In this document: in pieces, positions 27,929 through 42,900 of the stretch
How positions within the stretch are numbered: position 1 is the stretch's first letter
How the letters are laid out: the number at the start of each line of letters is the position of its first letter
Virus record (IMG/VR): IMGVR_UViG_3300018080_006015
Coordinates: 55,630-119,629 of that record
DNA: 64,000 nucleotides
DNA from: a virus
Reading direction: 5' to 3' (one strand)
Program-made: the position numbers and the translations under genes
Notes under the pieces: generated by a model
Databases searched by the model: none
What the model was told of the DNA's origin: nothing
Seen by the model: only the letters and a program-made list of their open reading frames with translations

Positions 27929-30900
27929 ATGGCGAATGGTTTCATATATAATAGAAGCATCCCAGAAATTAGACTAATAGACGGTTATGATCAAAACGAT
28001 GTGGTTATAATTAGTGGAGATCGTGATTCTGGTCTAAATTTGGGTGTTACGGCGGATCTAGATGTTCCCGGTCCACCACCAATATCTTTTATAACAAGTT
28101 TTGGCCCTGGAGTTGTAAATACTGGTGTGGTTTCCGCCACAATGGACCGTCCCGCTCCGATGGTAGATTCAAGCAGCGGATTGGTATGTTATTTTGCTCA
28201 GGCTGAAGAACATGCTGGCGATATAGATACAACGCTTATTGGTGGTTTTGCTGCGATAGAGCCTGTTAGAAGCCCATTTGGACATGCACACGCAGCAGCT
28301 TTTGTTGCTTCAGGAAATCCTGTTACTGGTGATGATTGGGATTCTACCTTATTTTGTCTAGATACCAACTGTGTTATTACTACTATTACTGGTTTTGATG
28401 GTTATGGTCGTTATTTTTTGGTTCAAACTGGTGATGGTTATGAACAGTCTGGTGGAGATGCCATTTTTGCGCTTGGAGATTCTTATGGTTCTACACCGGA
28501 TACATATGGTGGTAATTTGCTTGTTCGACCTGGTCTTTCTGAAGTTGGATTTCCTGCAGGAGACCATGGAAAAGTTGTTTTAGAGGCTAGAGCATCTGAT
28601 CAGCAGCTTCTTGCAGTGAGGGGGTTTGCAGGACAGACAAGAGACCTTGTAACCTTTACGGATGAAACGGCCACAACCTATTCTGGAATAACAGCTGATG
28701 GAAGATATTTTTTAATTGACGGGGCGATGCCGGGTTATGTGTTAACCTCGGATGCATTTGGGATTGTACGTTGGGCACCTCCAACTGGCGACGGTTATGA
28801 TGGTTATAGTTATTGGTCGTTGAATGGTACCGATATTCATCCAATAGACGTGGCGTATAATGTGGCTATCGGAGATATCGCAACGTCAGGTGGTGGTGAA
28901 GTATTCTACGTTAGTGGAAGATCATTTATGGATGGTGGTTCATTGCCGCCTTTTTCTGATGCGTTATTGGTTGAGGCTAATTGCGATAATGGAAATGTTT
29001 CTGTTATTGAGGCTTCGATACAAAGGATCAATCCATTAGGTCCCGGAGAAATTGTTTCCGCTATTAAAGTTGGCGCAGAAAATGTCTTGGGAGATCATCC
29101 ATCTTCAGCTATGGCTGGAATTTTGTTTGATGCTCCAACTATAAATGATTCAAATCCACCATCAGGTGCCATAGTTGTATTTGGAGATAGTGCTTCTGGT
29201 AATTATTATCAGGGAACTGTTGTGGCTCTTGATCATGATTTAAATTTGTCATGTGATAGAATATTTTCTGGACCTGGTGATGGTCCTAATGTGGCAGTAT
29301 TTGCCGCCAGTGGTGTTTCGAATGGTGTTGGTGGTGTCATTTCTATGCAAACAGGTAGTGCCGATGCAGCTGGTGCTCCTCCTGGTACTGCACTTGCTGG
29401 TGGAGCATTATTATTTCAAACCGGAGATTCATCATCAAGTGCAGCGGCTATAGATGGCCCGCTTATGTATTTTTTGTGCGGCAATGCGAGTAGCACTAAT
29501 GGCGATCCAGCTACTGGTGGTGGTGTACAGTTTAATATGGGCTATGGTGACGGCATTGGCGGTCGAACTGGAGAATTTATCATAAATGATCCAGTTATGA
29601 ACAAATATGTTAGAGTAGATTTTGATGGTTATTCTACCAGACTAAATGGCGGATTAGATCCTAATTTATCTAATGCTCAATTTGAAATTCATGCCGATAC
29701 AAACACAACAAACGGGCCAGGAGCTAGCTTGGCATTATTTGCCAGTAATGCAACTTATGATTTTGGCCCTAGTGGTTTCGATGGTGGAAATATTTGGCTT
29801 CATACTGGTGATGGGTATCAGATTGGTGGCTCTGGCGGATCTGGTGGTAATGTTAATATATTGTGTGGAAGTGCTGCTGCTGGTGGCTCCGGTTTTGGTG
29901 GTGGTGTTATTGTTTCTTTGGGAGAGTCGGATGATTATGATCGACACGGCCGATTTACTGTAGAATCTACTGTTGGAGGTCCGTATTGTAGTACTTATTC
30001 ATCATCTCCGGACACAATAGATATTGTTGGTTTTGCACAGAGCACGTTTAGATTAAGTTCGGAGACAATTGGTGATGGTGTTCCTGGCACATCTTTTTTC
30101 ATTACTGCATCTAACGGTAATGCATCATTGCCTGGTGGGTATGTTGGTGGTGATTTGTCATTGGTGGCTGGACATGGGGCTGTTAATGGCTTATTTGATG
30201 CTGATGGTGGTGGGTTATATCTCTTTGGCGGAGATGCTACAAGTGGTAATATAGGCGCTGATGGTGGGTCTATATACTTCCATCCCGGTGAAGGTGCTGG
30301 TGCTGGTTTTGGTGGCGCGGTTGTAATGCAAGCTGCTGAGGGTCATATTGGTGAGTTTGTTAGAATGCAAACTACTGATGGCTATCCTGTATTTTCTGCG
30401 GGTGTAGAAGGTTGGGTAGAAATAGGGTCGGCAACAGATCCAACAGATTTGGGTGATTTTTCTTCTGGTATAGATGGTTATGCTAGGTTATTTTACGATC
30501 AATCCGAAGGTGCTATAAATCTATTTAGTGGTAATGGAGTGGCCACAGCGGTTTTGTCCGCAAATGTAAATGGTGGATTTTTGGGGTTGGGAACAGTCGG
30601 GCCGTTTGGATCTGAACAATTAAGTGTTGTTGGAGATGCGTATATAGGTGGAAAACTAACTGTGGTTGGCGCTCTAGATCCAATTTCCGTATCTATATTA
30701 GATACTATTGGTGCTGGTGATGGTGCATATTATGAGGCTTATGATGGTAGTGGTGTTGCTCCCGTAGGTCCTGGTGATAGTTTTGGGAGAATTCGTTATA
30801 ATAATCTGTCTCAATCTTGGGAAGCTTCTACTCCAATTACTGGCGGTTGGTTGCCAATTGGTGGGGGAGGACCATCTGGTGATGGTTATTGGAGCTTAAG

Positions 30901-33900
30901 TGATGGGTACATATTATATCCACAAAATACAAATTACGATGTAGTAATCGGCGGGACAGATGTTACTGGGGATGGTGAAAAATTACGAGTTCAGGGACTT
31001 ACATTATTAGAAGGTCAACCAGGACAAGAAGATGCTGTAATTGTTAGTGGTTGGTGTGATTTTGATGACGCAACCGTAGTAAATGTAGAGATGCAGCGAT
31101 TTTCCGGACTAGGCCCTTATGAGGCAGTTCACGGCTATAAAACAGAAGTAACCAGCATACCAAGCGATCATGTTGACTCTTTAACTTCTGCGTTTACTGC
31201 AGATGTGCCTGAAATTGGAAATCCTGCAGCATGGTCTTCTGCTTTTACACTTTTTGGAAATGATAGCTCATTTGATTCGTATACATTTGCACTATTATCT
31301 GTAGATCAAAATCTTAACATAGTTGCTGCAAGATCTCCTTCTGGTGGTCTTCACTCTCCACATATTCAACTGGCAACTACGACACCTATGGATGGATATG
31401 CTGGGGATATTATTATAAATCCAGGAAGTTCTAATGCGGCAAATCCAAATAGTGCTTATAATGGATCGAATTTAGATATAATAACTGGAAACGGATCAGC
31501 TTCTGGGTTTGGTTATGCGGCAGATGGTGGCCATGTTGAAGTAGAGCTTGGTGGTGGTGCGAGTGGCGATGGAACAACCCCCGCAATGGGTGGTGGTTTT
31601 TATGTAAAATTAGGCGCCGGAGATGGTGTCGGTGCTTTAGGTGGTGTATTTCATATAGCCAATTCTCCAACTACAAACAATAATATGTTGGAGCTTACAG
31701 AAAATGATGGAACAACAAAGATAGCTGTTCTTGGTTCTCCTGGATATTTTAATTTGGGCCAAATATATGTGGCGAGTGGCGCCGGAGATTTGGCAGCAGG
31801 AGATGGGTACAATTATCTGTATTATGATGCTTCGGAAATGCGTCTGATGATGACGGATTTGCTTGGCAATCAGCAAATTACATTAGAAGCAGATACAAAT
31901 GGTGGTTATATTGGGGTAGGTGGCGGAGCAACAATTCCTGCAGGACCAGAACAATTAAGGGTAGCAAACAATGCCGTTATAGAAGGTGCGTTAGCTGTTA
32001 ATGCCTCGGGAATGGCTGGAAATGAAACTCTTAGAGTAGATGGCGTTGCCGGACAACCTATGGCTACATTTATAAGGCCGGGCAGTACTTGTGCGTCTTC
32101 ACAAATTGCCATTGATGTACAGGCAAGGGGCGATATTTTAGCCGGGGATACATGCCAGGTTGTAAGAATTTTGGGAGGAATTGGAGCCAACAACGCCGGT
32201 AGCACAGGTATTGCTTTAGATGTAAATGCAGAAAGCGATGGTAGTTGGACGGCTGGGGCCAGTGGTATTGGGTTGAAATTATCTGGTGGTAAAGTAGATT
32301 CTGATGGTACCTTTATAGTTGAACATATATTGCAGCCAGCAACGATTGGTGGAAACCCATCATATGTTGATACCATATTGAAGGTTGAAAAGGCAGGTGG
32401 AACGTTAGTAGATAATTATTTTGAAATTGTAGACCTAACAACTGCTGCATCTCCTATATTTAGTGTTAGTGAGACATTATTTAATTGTACATTAGATGCA
32501 GAGTTTAACGCTGATGTACAAATAGACGGGAAACTAACAGTAGATGGATATATTGATCCGATTGGTATTATTATAGAAAGCCTAACTAATGATGCTTTCT
32601 TAGAACTTGGCGATGGACAAAATGCTGTTGTATCTGGACCTGGTACTGGTCGTTTAATTTATAATGATTCTACACAGGCATTTATGATGTCTGTAGATGG
32701 TGGCCCTTACCGTATTATTGGGACGGGCGGTGGTGGAGGTGATGGATATTGGGAGCGTGATGAGTCTGGTTTCTTGTATCCTGTTTTTTCCGGAGATGAT
32801 ATTGCTCTAGGGTCAGATCCGGCTTCAATTGGAGTTATTAGATTAAATAATAATGAGGGAATTTATTGGAATAACACCTTGGGTACTGGAGATATTAGGG
32901 GGTTATTCGTTGATTCTAATAATGATGTATTAATTGGAAGTACGGGTGGTTCCCAAAGAGATGTCGTATTAAATGTTCCAACTGGTAACGAGCTAAGAAT
33001 GCAAATTAATAGCTCGGATATGGTTGAGGTGGCGTCTAACTATATAATATTAAATCCACGTCAGTTGGTTTTTGATAGTTCGACAAGCTCACCAATCATA
33101 TATCAAGACCAAGATATAACACCAGGTGTAACTGGTCAAAACCTTACTGTCCAAGCCCAGAATTGCCCCGGCGGTGGTGGGGCTGCTGGTGGTTCTTTAT
33201 ATTTGGAGCCTGGAAATGGAAATATAGCAGGTTCTGTTGTTATAACAGACGCAATTACACCCATCATTACAGTGAATGTAAATGGGGTAGAAATTGGAGA
33301 TCCATTATTCAGATTCGATAAGAGCATAAGTACCCCAACTATTTATCATGAAGATTCTGATGGTTATACTTCTTCATTGACTGTCAGGGCACAAGGAACA
33401 ACACTAAATTCAGGCACAGGAGGAAACCTTAATATTCTAGGCGGCTCTGCGGCTTTTGGTGGCGGATCAACTGGTGGAAGTGTTGTTATTCAGGCTGGGG
33501 CTGGCGACACTGAAGGATCTGTTCTTATAAGAGAGAGTGCTGGAACTACATGGTTATCATTTGCAGGTGGTAATATAAACTTTTCTAATGGCACCACAGC
33601 TGTAACTGCAAGTAGTAATCCAACTTTCAATTTCGGTTCAGGACTATCTACTTTTGAAGGTGATGTCCAAATTGATGGCAAACTAACAGTTGACGGTTAT
33701 CTGGATCCTGTTGCCGTAATTATTGACAGCGCCACAAATGATGCTTTCTTAGAATTTAATGCAGGAGAAAATGCGGCACTTTCTCCGTCTGATGCTGGGC
33801 GCATTATTTATGATAATACTTCCAAGTCATTCATGGCATCAGTAGACGGTGGCGCATATGTTGCCTTGGGTTCTGGTACAGGAGATGGCTATTGGGGCCG

Positions 33901-36900
33901 TGATGTAACCGGATTTTTGTATCCAATTGTTCCAACCGATGGTGTTCAAATCGGTGGCGAATTGGAGATGGATAATAATATCATCCTGAATAAATCCATG
34001 GTCGGTGCGGGATCCCCATCTCATCTAATTGAGTTAATTGGAGAAACCAGCGTAGCAGATCGTTCGGTTTATATATACAACAACTCCTGGGCGGCAGTTG
34101 ATAATTATGGTATTAGGCTTGATGATGATAGCAACAATTTATGTGCTGAATTTGGTTTTGGTGCTGGGCTTGGCTCTATTTGGAGGTTTAATAATGCTTC
34201 AGGTGGTATGAGGCTACATACAGAATCTGGGGTTGAAATTTGGGCACTTAGTCAGGCCGGATCTTGGAATATCCAAAATTTGCATGGCATACAATTTACC
34301 CAACCAGGATTTTCAGGTGGAGCTAGCGCCAATGCATTTAGGGTTATTGGTGGGGCCCATGTTGAATTACCCGCTTCTACTGAGAGATCGGATATAAGTT
34401 TTGAATTAGGGCGAGATGTAGAATTTGCCGCCGGGGCATTAGCTCAACAGAGAGCGGTAATTGTAGAGGCTCCGACTTATAAGTTTGATGGCGCCTCCAC
34501 GTTAACTACAGCTGCCACGTTTGCCATAGAAGGCGCCCCATCAGAAGGTACAAATGCAACTATTACAAATTCGTATGCATTATGGGTACAATCTGGTGAT
34601 TCTAGTTTTGGTGGTGATATCTATTTTGATTCATCTGTATTGTCGCCCACAATACAGCAGAATAATACAACAGTTGGCGATGGAGAAAACCTAAGAGTAG
34701 CCGCACAAAGCAGTTCTGCTATTGGTAGTGCTGGTGGGAATCTAACTCTTGCGGCTGGTTATGGTACCGATGGTTATGGTGGTCATTTGGGCTTATATGC
34801 CGGTAGTTCCGCGGTCTCTGGAATAGGTGGAAATGTTTATCTAACACCAGGAGAAGGCACAACGGTAGGGCAGGTAATAATACGTGAGCCGTTTGGTGGT
34901 ACTAGTATTGTAACGTTTGATGATACGTCAGTCGAATCTCCCGGCAATCCAACATGGAATTTTGGCTCTTCATTAGCTACCTTTGAGGGTGATGTACAAA
35001 TCGACGGCAAGTTGACTGTTGATGGCTATTTAGATCCTATTGCAGTAATAATTGAAAGTGCAACGGATGATGCTTTCCTACAATTATCTGCTGGTGAAAA
35101 TGCTGATATTTCCAGTGCCAATGAATGCCGATTGATATATGATAGTGTTGGTGCTAGATTATTAGTATCTGCAAATGGCGGTCCGTATTCTCCCATTGAT
35201 GGTTACGCAGGATCTTCTCCATGGACATATATTGGAGGTGTTTTATATCCGGATAACTATATTACAGACGCAGTTGTAATTGGTGATAATGCTGTTGTTG
35301 GATCAGAGTCATTAAGAGTGGTCGGAAACACCTCTTTGTTAGGAAATGTCGTTATAGAAGAAGGAACAACGAATCCTTCCATATTACAACTAACAAAAAC
35401 CTCCGGTGCTGCTCAAACATTATCAATTTCAGCACAGTCTAGCAATGATTCTTCTGGCGGTCCATTAACTCTAAATGCTGGAAGTGGATATACGACAGGT
35501 GGCGATATCAATGTGAACGCTGGTGACGGATATACTTGGGGTAATGGTGGTGCTATTCGGTTGCGTGGTGGTGATGCTACTGGAATTTTGGGTAGTGGTG
35601 GTCATGTTTACATCCAAGGCGGAGATTCTGTTGGTGGTACTCAGGGTTATATTATTACTAATTCCAGCCAGGTTGTGTTTAAGGATTTCTCTGGAACTAC
35701 ATTTGCCTCCATAAGTAATGATAATGAGGCATTGTATTTCTCTGGCGGCTCCTCTCCAACCATTCAACATCTTGCTACAAATACATTTACCAATCCACTA
35801 TCTATTATTGGCCAAAACAGCTCAACGGAAGATGGTGGCAATGTTGTAATTTCCGGCGGAGATGCAACGGGAGCTACTGATAAGTCTGGAGGCGATGTCG
35901 AGCTTTATGGTGGGTCCGGAAATGGTATTGGAGTGGCGGGTATTGTTCACTTATTTGGTAGTGGTCATATTCTAACTGTTGATGGATATGATCGGGTAGG
36001 CGTATCTGATGTCGTAACAATAGACGTGGCAAAAGATCGATCTGATGCGTTTAGGTTGATGGAAGATACAAATCTTTATATGCAGGTCTTTACAGATATT
36101 GGTTCCGAATCAATTGTCTTCGGGGGAACAACAAATCCGGATTATGAGTTTTTTGGTACGGGAACCGCAACGTTCGAAGGCGACGTGGAAATAGGAGGCA
36201 AACTTACTGTAGACGGTTATATCGACCCGGTAGCCGTAATAATAGAGAGTGCGACAAATGATGCTTACCTTGGGTTGAGTGCTGGGCAAAACGCCTCACG
36301 TAGTGCTGCGGATGAGGGAAAGATTATTTACAATGCAGTTTCGCAGAAATTCCAACTTTCAGCTAATGGAAATGCTTTTGTAGATTTAGCAACTGGAGGA
36401 AGCAGTGAATGGAATAGAACTGGCGATGTTCTAACTCCCGCAACTGCTAGCGTAAACTATTGGGAATTTGATTCAACCGCCTTAGATCCGGTTATCACCC
36501 AGGCTGATGAAGATGGGTATGATGTTACAGCTCAAACCCTAACCATTAAGGGTCAAGATGTTACTGGTAATTTGAGTGTTGGTGGTGCTGTTGAAATTTG
36601 GGGTGGTGCTGCCGCGTTGGATAGTGGTGATGGCGGTGATGTAATAATTCATGGCGGAAACGCCCCAAGCGCTGTCGGTGGTGATGTAATACTAAGACAG
36701 TCCGGCGGGTTTAATACTGGCGCAATTAGAATACAAAATGTTGCTAGCGATGACATATTATCCTTTAGCAGTAATCAAATTAGCGGCTTGGCCAATAACC
36801 CAACGTGGTTATTCGGAACTGGAAGTGCTAATTTTGGAGCAGATCTTACCGTTGTTGGTGAGCTTAATGCCGGTAGTGTTGATGTTTCTGATTATGTCGA

Positions 36901-39900
36901 GATAGGAGGCTCACCCGCAGACTCAGGCGCTATTAGACTGGAAAATGCTGATGTTATAAACTTCAGAGAAAATGGCGGTCTCGGAAATATACGCGCACTT
37001 ACAGTAGATGTTAACGACGATATTTTTGTGGGAAGCAATAGTACTTACCAAAGAGATGTTGTTTTGCACGTACCTACTGGTAACAATATAAGAATGCAAT
37101 ATGGGCCTGGTATTACAACAGCAGCAAGATTTGTTACTGGTGCAAATGCTGTGGCTATGGATCTTACTGATGGTTCTGCCGCTGGTGTTGGAAACCTAAA
37201 CGAAGGAAGATTGCGTTACAACAATGTTACAGAAACATTCCAGGTGTCTACAAATCATGGTTCTTATGAAGATATTTTAACTGGCGCATTTCCTGAAGTC
37301 AGTAAATGGACAAAAGATGGTTATGTATTATATCCAAATGATTATGAAAACGAGATAGTTGTTATTGGCGACACTTCCCCGTTTACAGATGAAATACTTT
37401 CTGTACATGGTAAGCAAGTTATAGATGCTGGAGCGTTAGGAGACAATGACTTTGGATTATCTGTTGTTGGTTACTTAGACGGTACTCAAACGGCTCTAAT
37501 TTGGTCTCATATGGTTAGAGACGGTTATTGGGGTGTAAATGGTTTGGCAGGAGCAATTGGTGCTGATGTAGCGACCCAAATTGGAGATGATCCTGATAGT
37601 AATGTGGCGGCTTTTGTTGCCACTCCTCCCGCTATATATTCAACAGATCCCAATACATATGCGTTTTTGGCAATGTCTGGTGGCGGAACTGGTTATGAGA
37701 CTACTCTTGGCGCTTTAGAGCAAGATCTGTTAATTCGTACTGATGTTCCCGTTGGCGCTCCAGATGGTTATGGTTACGATATTATATTAGAAACCGGACC
37801 AGGAACGGCCGCTTCAGGAGCTTATCGTGGCGGTGAAATAACATTGCGCGCTGGCAATGCTGTTGCTGCTGTTGGGTCACGATCTGATGGCGCTAGCATT
37901 TTTGTAGAAACAGGTGATGCTGCTTCAAATGGTGGCGGAAATGCTGATGGTGGTGATTTTGAGGTTCTATTAGGAGATGGTGCCGGTGGCGGATCTACCG
38001 GAAGTATGGTGGTAAGAGCTGGCCTAGGAAATGATGATTATGTTGTATTTGAAAATAACTCAGGGGCCAGATCGTTAACGGCTGGTGGTTTAGGTTGGGC
38101 TTATGTTGGTTCTGCCTCCGATCCTAGTGCTCCAGGAGACTTTGCTGCTGGATATCAAAATTCTACAAGAATGTTTTTCAGTCGTGATTTAGAAACATTT
38201 CAATTGTTTGATGGTACAAATGCAAACACTTTTGCCATTGAAATAGATTCAGGTTATGTCGGAATAGGATCGGGCGCAACAGGTGGGCCATCTGGGACCG
38301 AATTATTACAAGTTGATGGTGATGCTTATATAACCGGAAAACTTACTGTTGACGGATATTTAGATCCCATTGGTGTAATAATAGAGAGTCCAACATTTGA
38401 TGCTTTCCTTGAACTTGGTGTTGGTGATGGGGCAAGTTTGGCTCCTCCAGATACTGCAAGATTAATTTACGACCAATACAATAATAAACTACGAGTATCC
38501 TATAGTGGTGCCCCATATCAAGATGTTGGTGGGGATGGATATGGAGCTTCTCTGTGGACACAAGTTGGCGATAATATGTGGCCGGCAGCTGGTACTAGCG
38601 CTAATGTTATAGTTGGTGATTTCTCTCAAGACGGATATGAGAAATTTAAAGTTGTTGGTGATCTTGGTCAGTCGGTAATGTATGTGGAGCGGCCAGAATC
38701 TGATATTACTGACGATAAAGAAACATCTGTAACATTTAACCTTACACCCAATAATATTGTAAGTGGCGGAGAGGTAGGCGCAGTACACATTCAAGCTGGC
38801 GCAAGAGGTGATATAGGGTCTGATACATTTGCTGTTGGCCTTGCTATTGATTCTGTATGGGAAGGTAATATGGCATCTGACTCTGTCGCTTCTGCTATGA
38901 TTGTTGAGTGTGGGACCAGAAGCACTAACGCTGAGTATACTGCTGGTGCTATATTTGTCTTACCAGAAGAAATAGAGGGCGGATATGATTCTGGTTTGTC
39001 TGATATGTTGCGTTTACTTAATGAGGGCGGCACATTAGGTAACTTTATCAATTGTGAAATGCCTGGTGAAATAAGTGCATTTAAGGTAACTGGTGATGGT
39101 TATGTTGGTATTGGTCAGGCAAATCCGACAACACAATTAGATGTTGTTGGCAAAACTATATTGCAGGACTTGCAAATAACAGGATCATTAACTTCTGATG
39201 GTTATGTTTTAACTTCAGATAGTTTAGGCAATGCTGTGTGGGCTCCTGCTGGTGGCGGAAGTTATTGGCAGCGAGATCCTGTTGAAGGAATTGTATATCC
39301 TAGCGTATTAACTGATAGTATTGGGGCACCAGCAGATATTATTTCTGTAAACGGTGGAATGCTTTATTGGCGTGATAGCACTGATACTCTTGATATAGAG
39401 GTGTTAACACTTGATGCTTCTGATAATATTATAGTTGGTCAAAATACGACAGATTTTAATAACATTGCACTATCTGTCGGAAATTCTGGCGTAATAGAAA
39501 TGCAAACAGGTGGTCTTGCCAGATATACCGTAGAAAGTAACGGCAACCTTACGATGGAAGGTGATTTTGATTTTGTTCCTGATGGAGATGGACAGGGCGA
39601 AATTGGAACGACAGGATCTAGATTTGCATCATCGCATTTTAGCTCTTATATGGCTGTTGGTGTTGGTGCTGGGTTGCCAAGTGTCGGTGCTGTTAGACTG
39701 CAAAATAATTTGGCCATTGAGTGGTCTAGTGCGGCAATTAATGATGTTCAAGTTCTTTCGTTAGATAACTCAGATCAAATAAATGTTGGAAGTTTGGATG
39801 CCGATCTTGCCGGTATTATTTACAATACACCATCATCTACATTTCATAGCTTAAGAATAAACAACGCAAGTATTCTTGAGTTGGCATCTGCATTTGTTGA

Positions 39901-42900
39901 GGTAAGCCCGGCGGATTTGCGATTTGATAATGATGTTAATAATCCTATCTTTAGGCAGTTTGATGATACTAACGATTCTGCTACTGGTTGGTTGTTTACT
40001 ATTCATGCTCAAGACATGACTAGTAATGTTGATACTACTGGTGGTGATTTGTTAATTCGAGCGGGTAATGCTAATACTGGTGGGACCGGAACAGGCGGAA
40101 CCTTACATTTGCGAGCGGGTAACTCAACAACAGAAGGTTCCGTAATTATTGAGCAATCTGATGGTACTGGTATGATGTCCTTTGCATCTGATACCAATAC
40201 CGTTACGGCGCCGTCTAATCCAACCTGGAATTTTGGAACTGGTGTTGCAACATTTGGTAACGAGGTAAACGCTACTAGTTTTGATGCGACAAACTTTATC
40301 GAGATAGGAAGTTCTCCAGCAACTGTTGGCGCATTAAGAATGACTAATAATCATTCTGTTTATTGGAGGAACGAGCAAGGCACTTCAGATATTCGTACAT
40401 TATTTGTTGATGGTTATAACAATATAACTCTTGGCGATGATCTTGGTGATGTAAATGATGTTGTAATTTATGCCGCATTAAATAAGGAAATCCACTTAGA
40501 CGTTAATAACGATACAAGATTTAGTGTAAGTGAAACTGGCGTCCAATGTTATGAAAATGCAACATTCTTAGAAGATATTCTTGTGGTTGGAGATGCCGAC
40601 TTTGAAGGCGACGTACAGATTGATGGCAAGCTCACAGTAGATGGTTATATAGATCCGATAGGCATAACCATAGAAGATCATTATGGTAATGGCGCTTATA
40701 TGGAAATAGGTGATGGTACTGCCGCTCCTCTTTCAAGCCCAGGTATGTGCAGAGTAATTTATGATTCGACAGCACAAGAGCTTTTGGCATCTTTCGGGGG
40801 AAATGCTTATGAGGTCATTGGTACTGGCGGCTCTTCTGATGGATATTGGAGTTATGATTCTGTAACAGGTACTTTATATCCCAAACTTGATTGGACAAAT
40901 GATACGCTAGTTCTTGGTGACAATGAAATGGCTGGCGCAGAAATGATGCGTGTTACTGGGGCTGTTCGATTTGAATCTCATATGGAATTAGGCACCATAC
41001 TTCCGGGTAATGGCGCAATTAGGATGGAGAGTGATAGCGCGATTGTTGCTAGAAACTTTGGAGACTCTGCTGATATCAATTTAATATCAAATGAGAGAGA
41101 AGGGGCAACTGATCAGTGTAATATTATTATTGGTAATAATGACGCAACAGCCTTAAATGATATGCAATTTAATCTTCCAACGGGTGGTGCATATCAGTCC
41201 TTAATAGCTGGCACAAGATACATGAGGTTACAAGAAAGTGAGTTGCTTCTAGGTGCGAGTGGTTCTGGTTACAATCTTAATTTTGATGCTGGCGTTTCTG
41301 ATCCAAGTATTTTCCAGATAACATCACCTGATAATGGAATTACCGGTAATGAGTTGAGGGTTCGCGCACAAAGTGTTAGCGGAACGGTTTCACATGGCGG
41401 CTTATTAGTTCTTGGTGGAGGTGATGCTGATGATGGTCATGGTGGCGGTGCTATTCTATTTGGTGGAGACGGCACTGGTGGTGGTGCCTATAATGGCGGC
41501 ACAGTAACATTACGTCCCGGCCAAGGGGGAAGTAATAATGGAACTATTTCTATAGAAGATGCAACTGAAACAGCACAGATTGTTGTTGATGATGACGAAG
41601 TAGATTTTGTTGGTTCTGCAGTAGTTTCAACGGGAAATCCAACATGGAATTTCGGAACGGGAGCTGCTACATTTGAGGGTGATGTTCAGATTGATGGTAA
41701 ATTGACCGTAGATGGGTATCTAGATCCGATAGCCGTAATTATAGAGAGCGCTACGACCGATGCATTCTTGGAATTAGGCGCTGGTGAAAATTCCAGCCCA
41801 AGTCTCGCTGGAACAGGTAGGATTAGGTATAACAGCTCTACCGATAAATTTGAGATGTCAGAAAACGGTGGAAGTTATGGTGAAATTCCGACAGGCAGCG
41901 TAGAGTGGAATAGGACATCTGATACTTTAAGTCCATCAACGTCTAGTGTAAATGAGATAGAGTTTGGCGCAACAGCTGGCGATATTTCGATTACGCAGGC
42001 TAATAATACTACTGGTAATGGCTCTACTATAACTATTAGTGGCCAGACTTCAGGTGGCGGCAATGGTGATGGCGGTAATGTTGTAATAGAAGGTGGCGTA
42101 CCTCATGGTTCTGGCGCTCCTGGATATGTTGATCTAGATATTCAACATATGGCAGGATCAACTTATAGCACTCTTAAGGACGCCATAAACCAACAGTTTA
42201 CTCCTACTGTTATTACTGGCGGAAATATTACAGATAATGGTGATGGAACTGTTGCTGTTACTGCCGGCACTGGTATAATTAAGACTACTGACTCTAGATA
42301 TGGCGAGACAATATTTATAGATTGGGCCGCAAATAATAGCTTAAGCCTAACAGATGAGTCTATTAACTTTATTTATTGCGATTATAATGGGGGCTCTCCG
42401 CAGCTTAGTGTGGAGACTGTTGACACTAATTTGTGGAACCAAACCAGAATTCGAGTTGGTATGGTTTGGCGTGATGGTACTGTGGCCCATATTTGGGTTG
42501 CTAATTCTGAGTTTAATAGTTTGGGCGGTCAATGTTCTAGGCGTTTTTGGGAAGACCAGGGAGCACATAGAACAAGTGGAATGATCATAAGCGAAACGGG
42601 TACTAGAAACTTTGCTCTAACGTCTGGTGTCTTCTGGGCTGGATTTAGTAAAACCACAACCCCATCATTTGATATGTCTGGGGCAGATACGTTTAATTAT
42701 TATTATACTTCGGATTCTGGCACGAGCTGGACAAAGGTGACAGGCCAGACTCAAATAAATAATACTCAGTATAATGATATCACAGCTGGGCTTTCGACGT
42801 TATCTAACAATAGATATGGTGTTCATTGGGTATACGTAGATGTTGCGGGCGATGAAGTTCATGTGGTTTATGGTCAGGGAAATTACCTACTGGCCCAAGC

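Noticed and set aside
31906-32376. 156-codon open frame on the minus strand inside the giant gene
   Set aside because: Proline/alanine-rich translation of the complement of Gly/Thr-rich coding DNA; a shadow frame.
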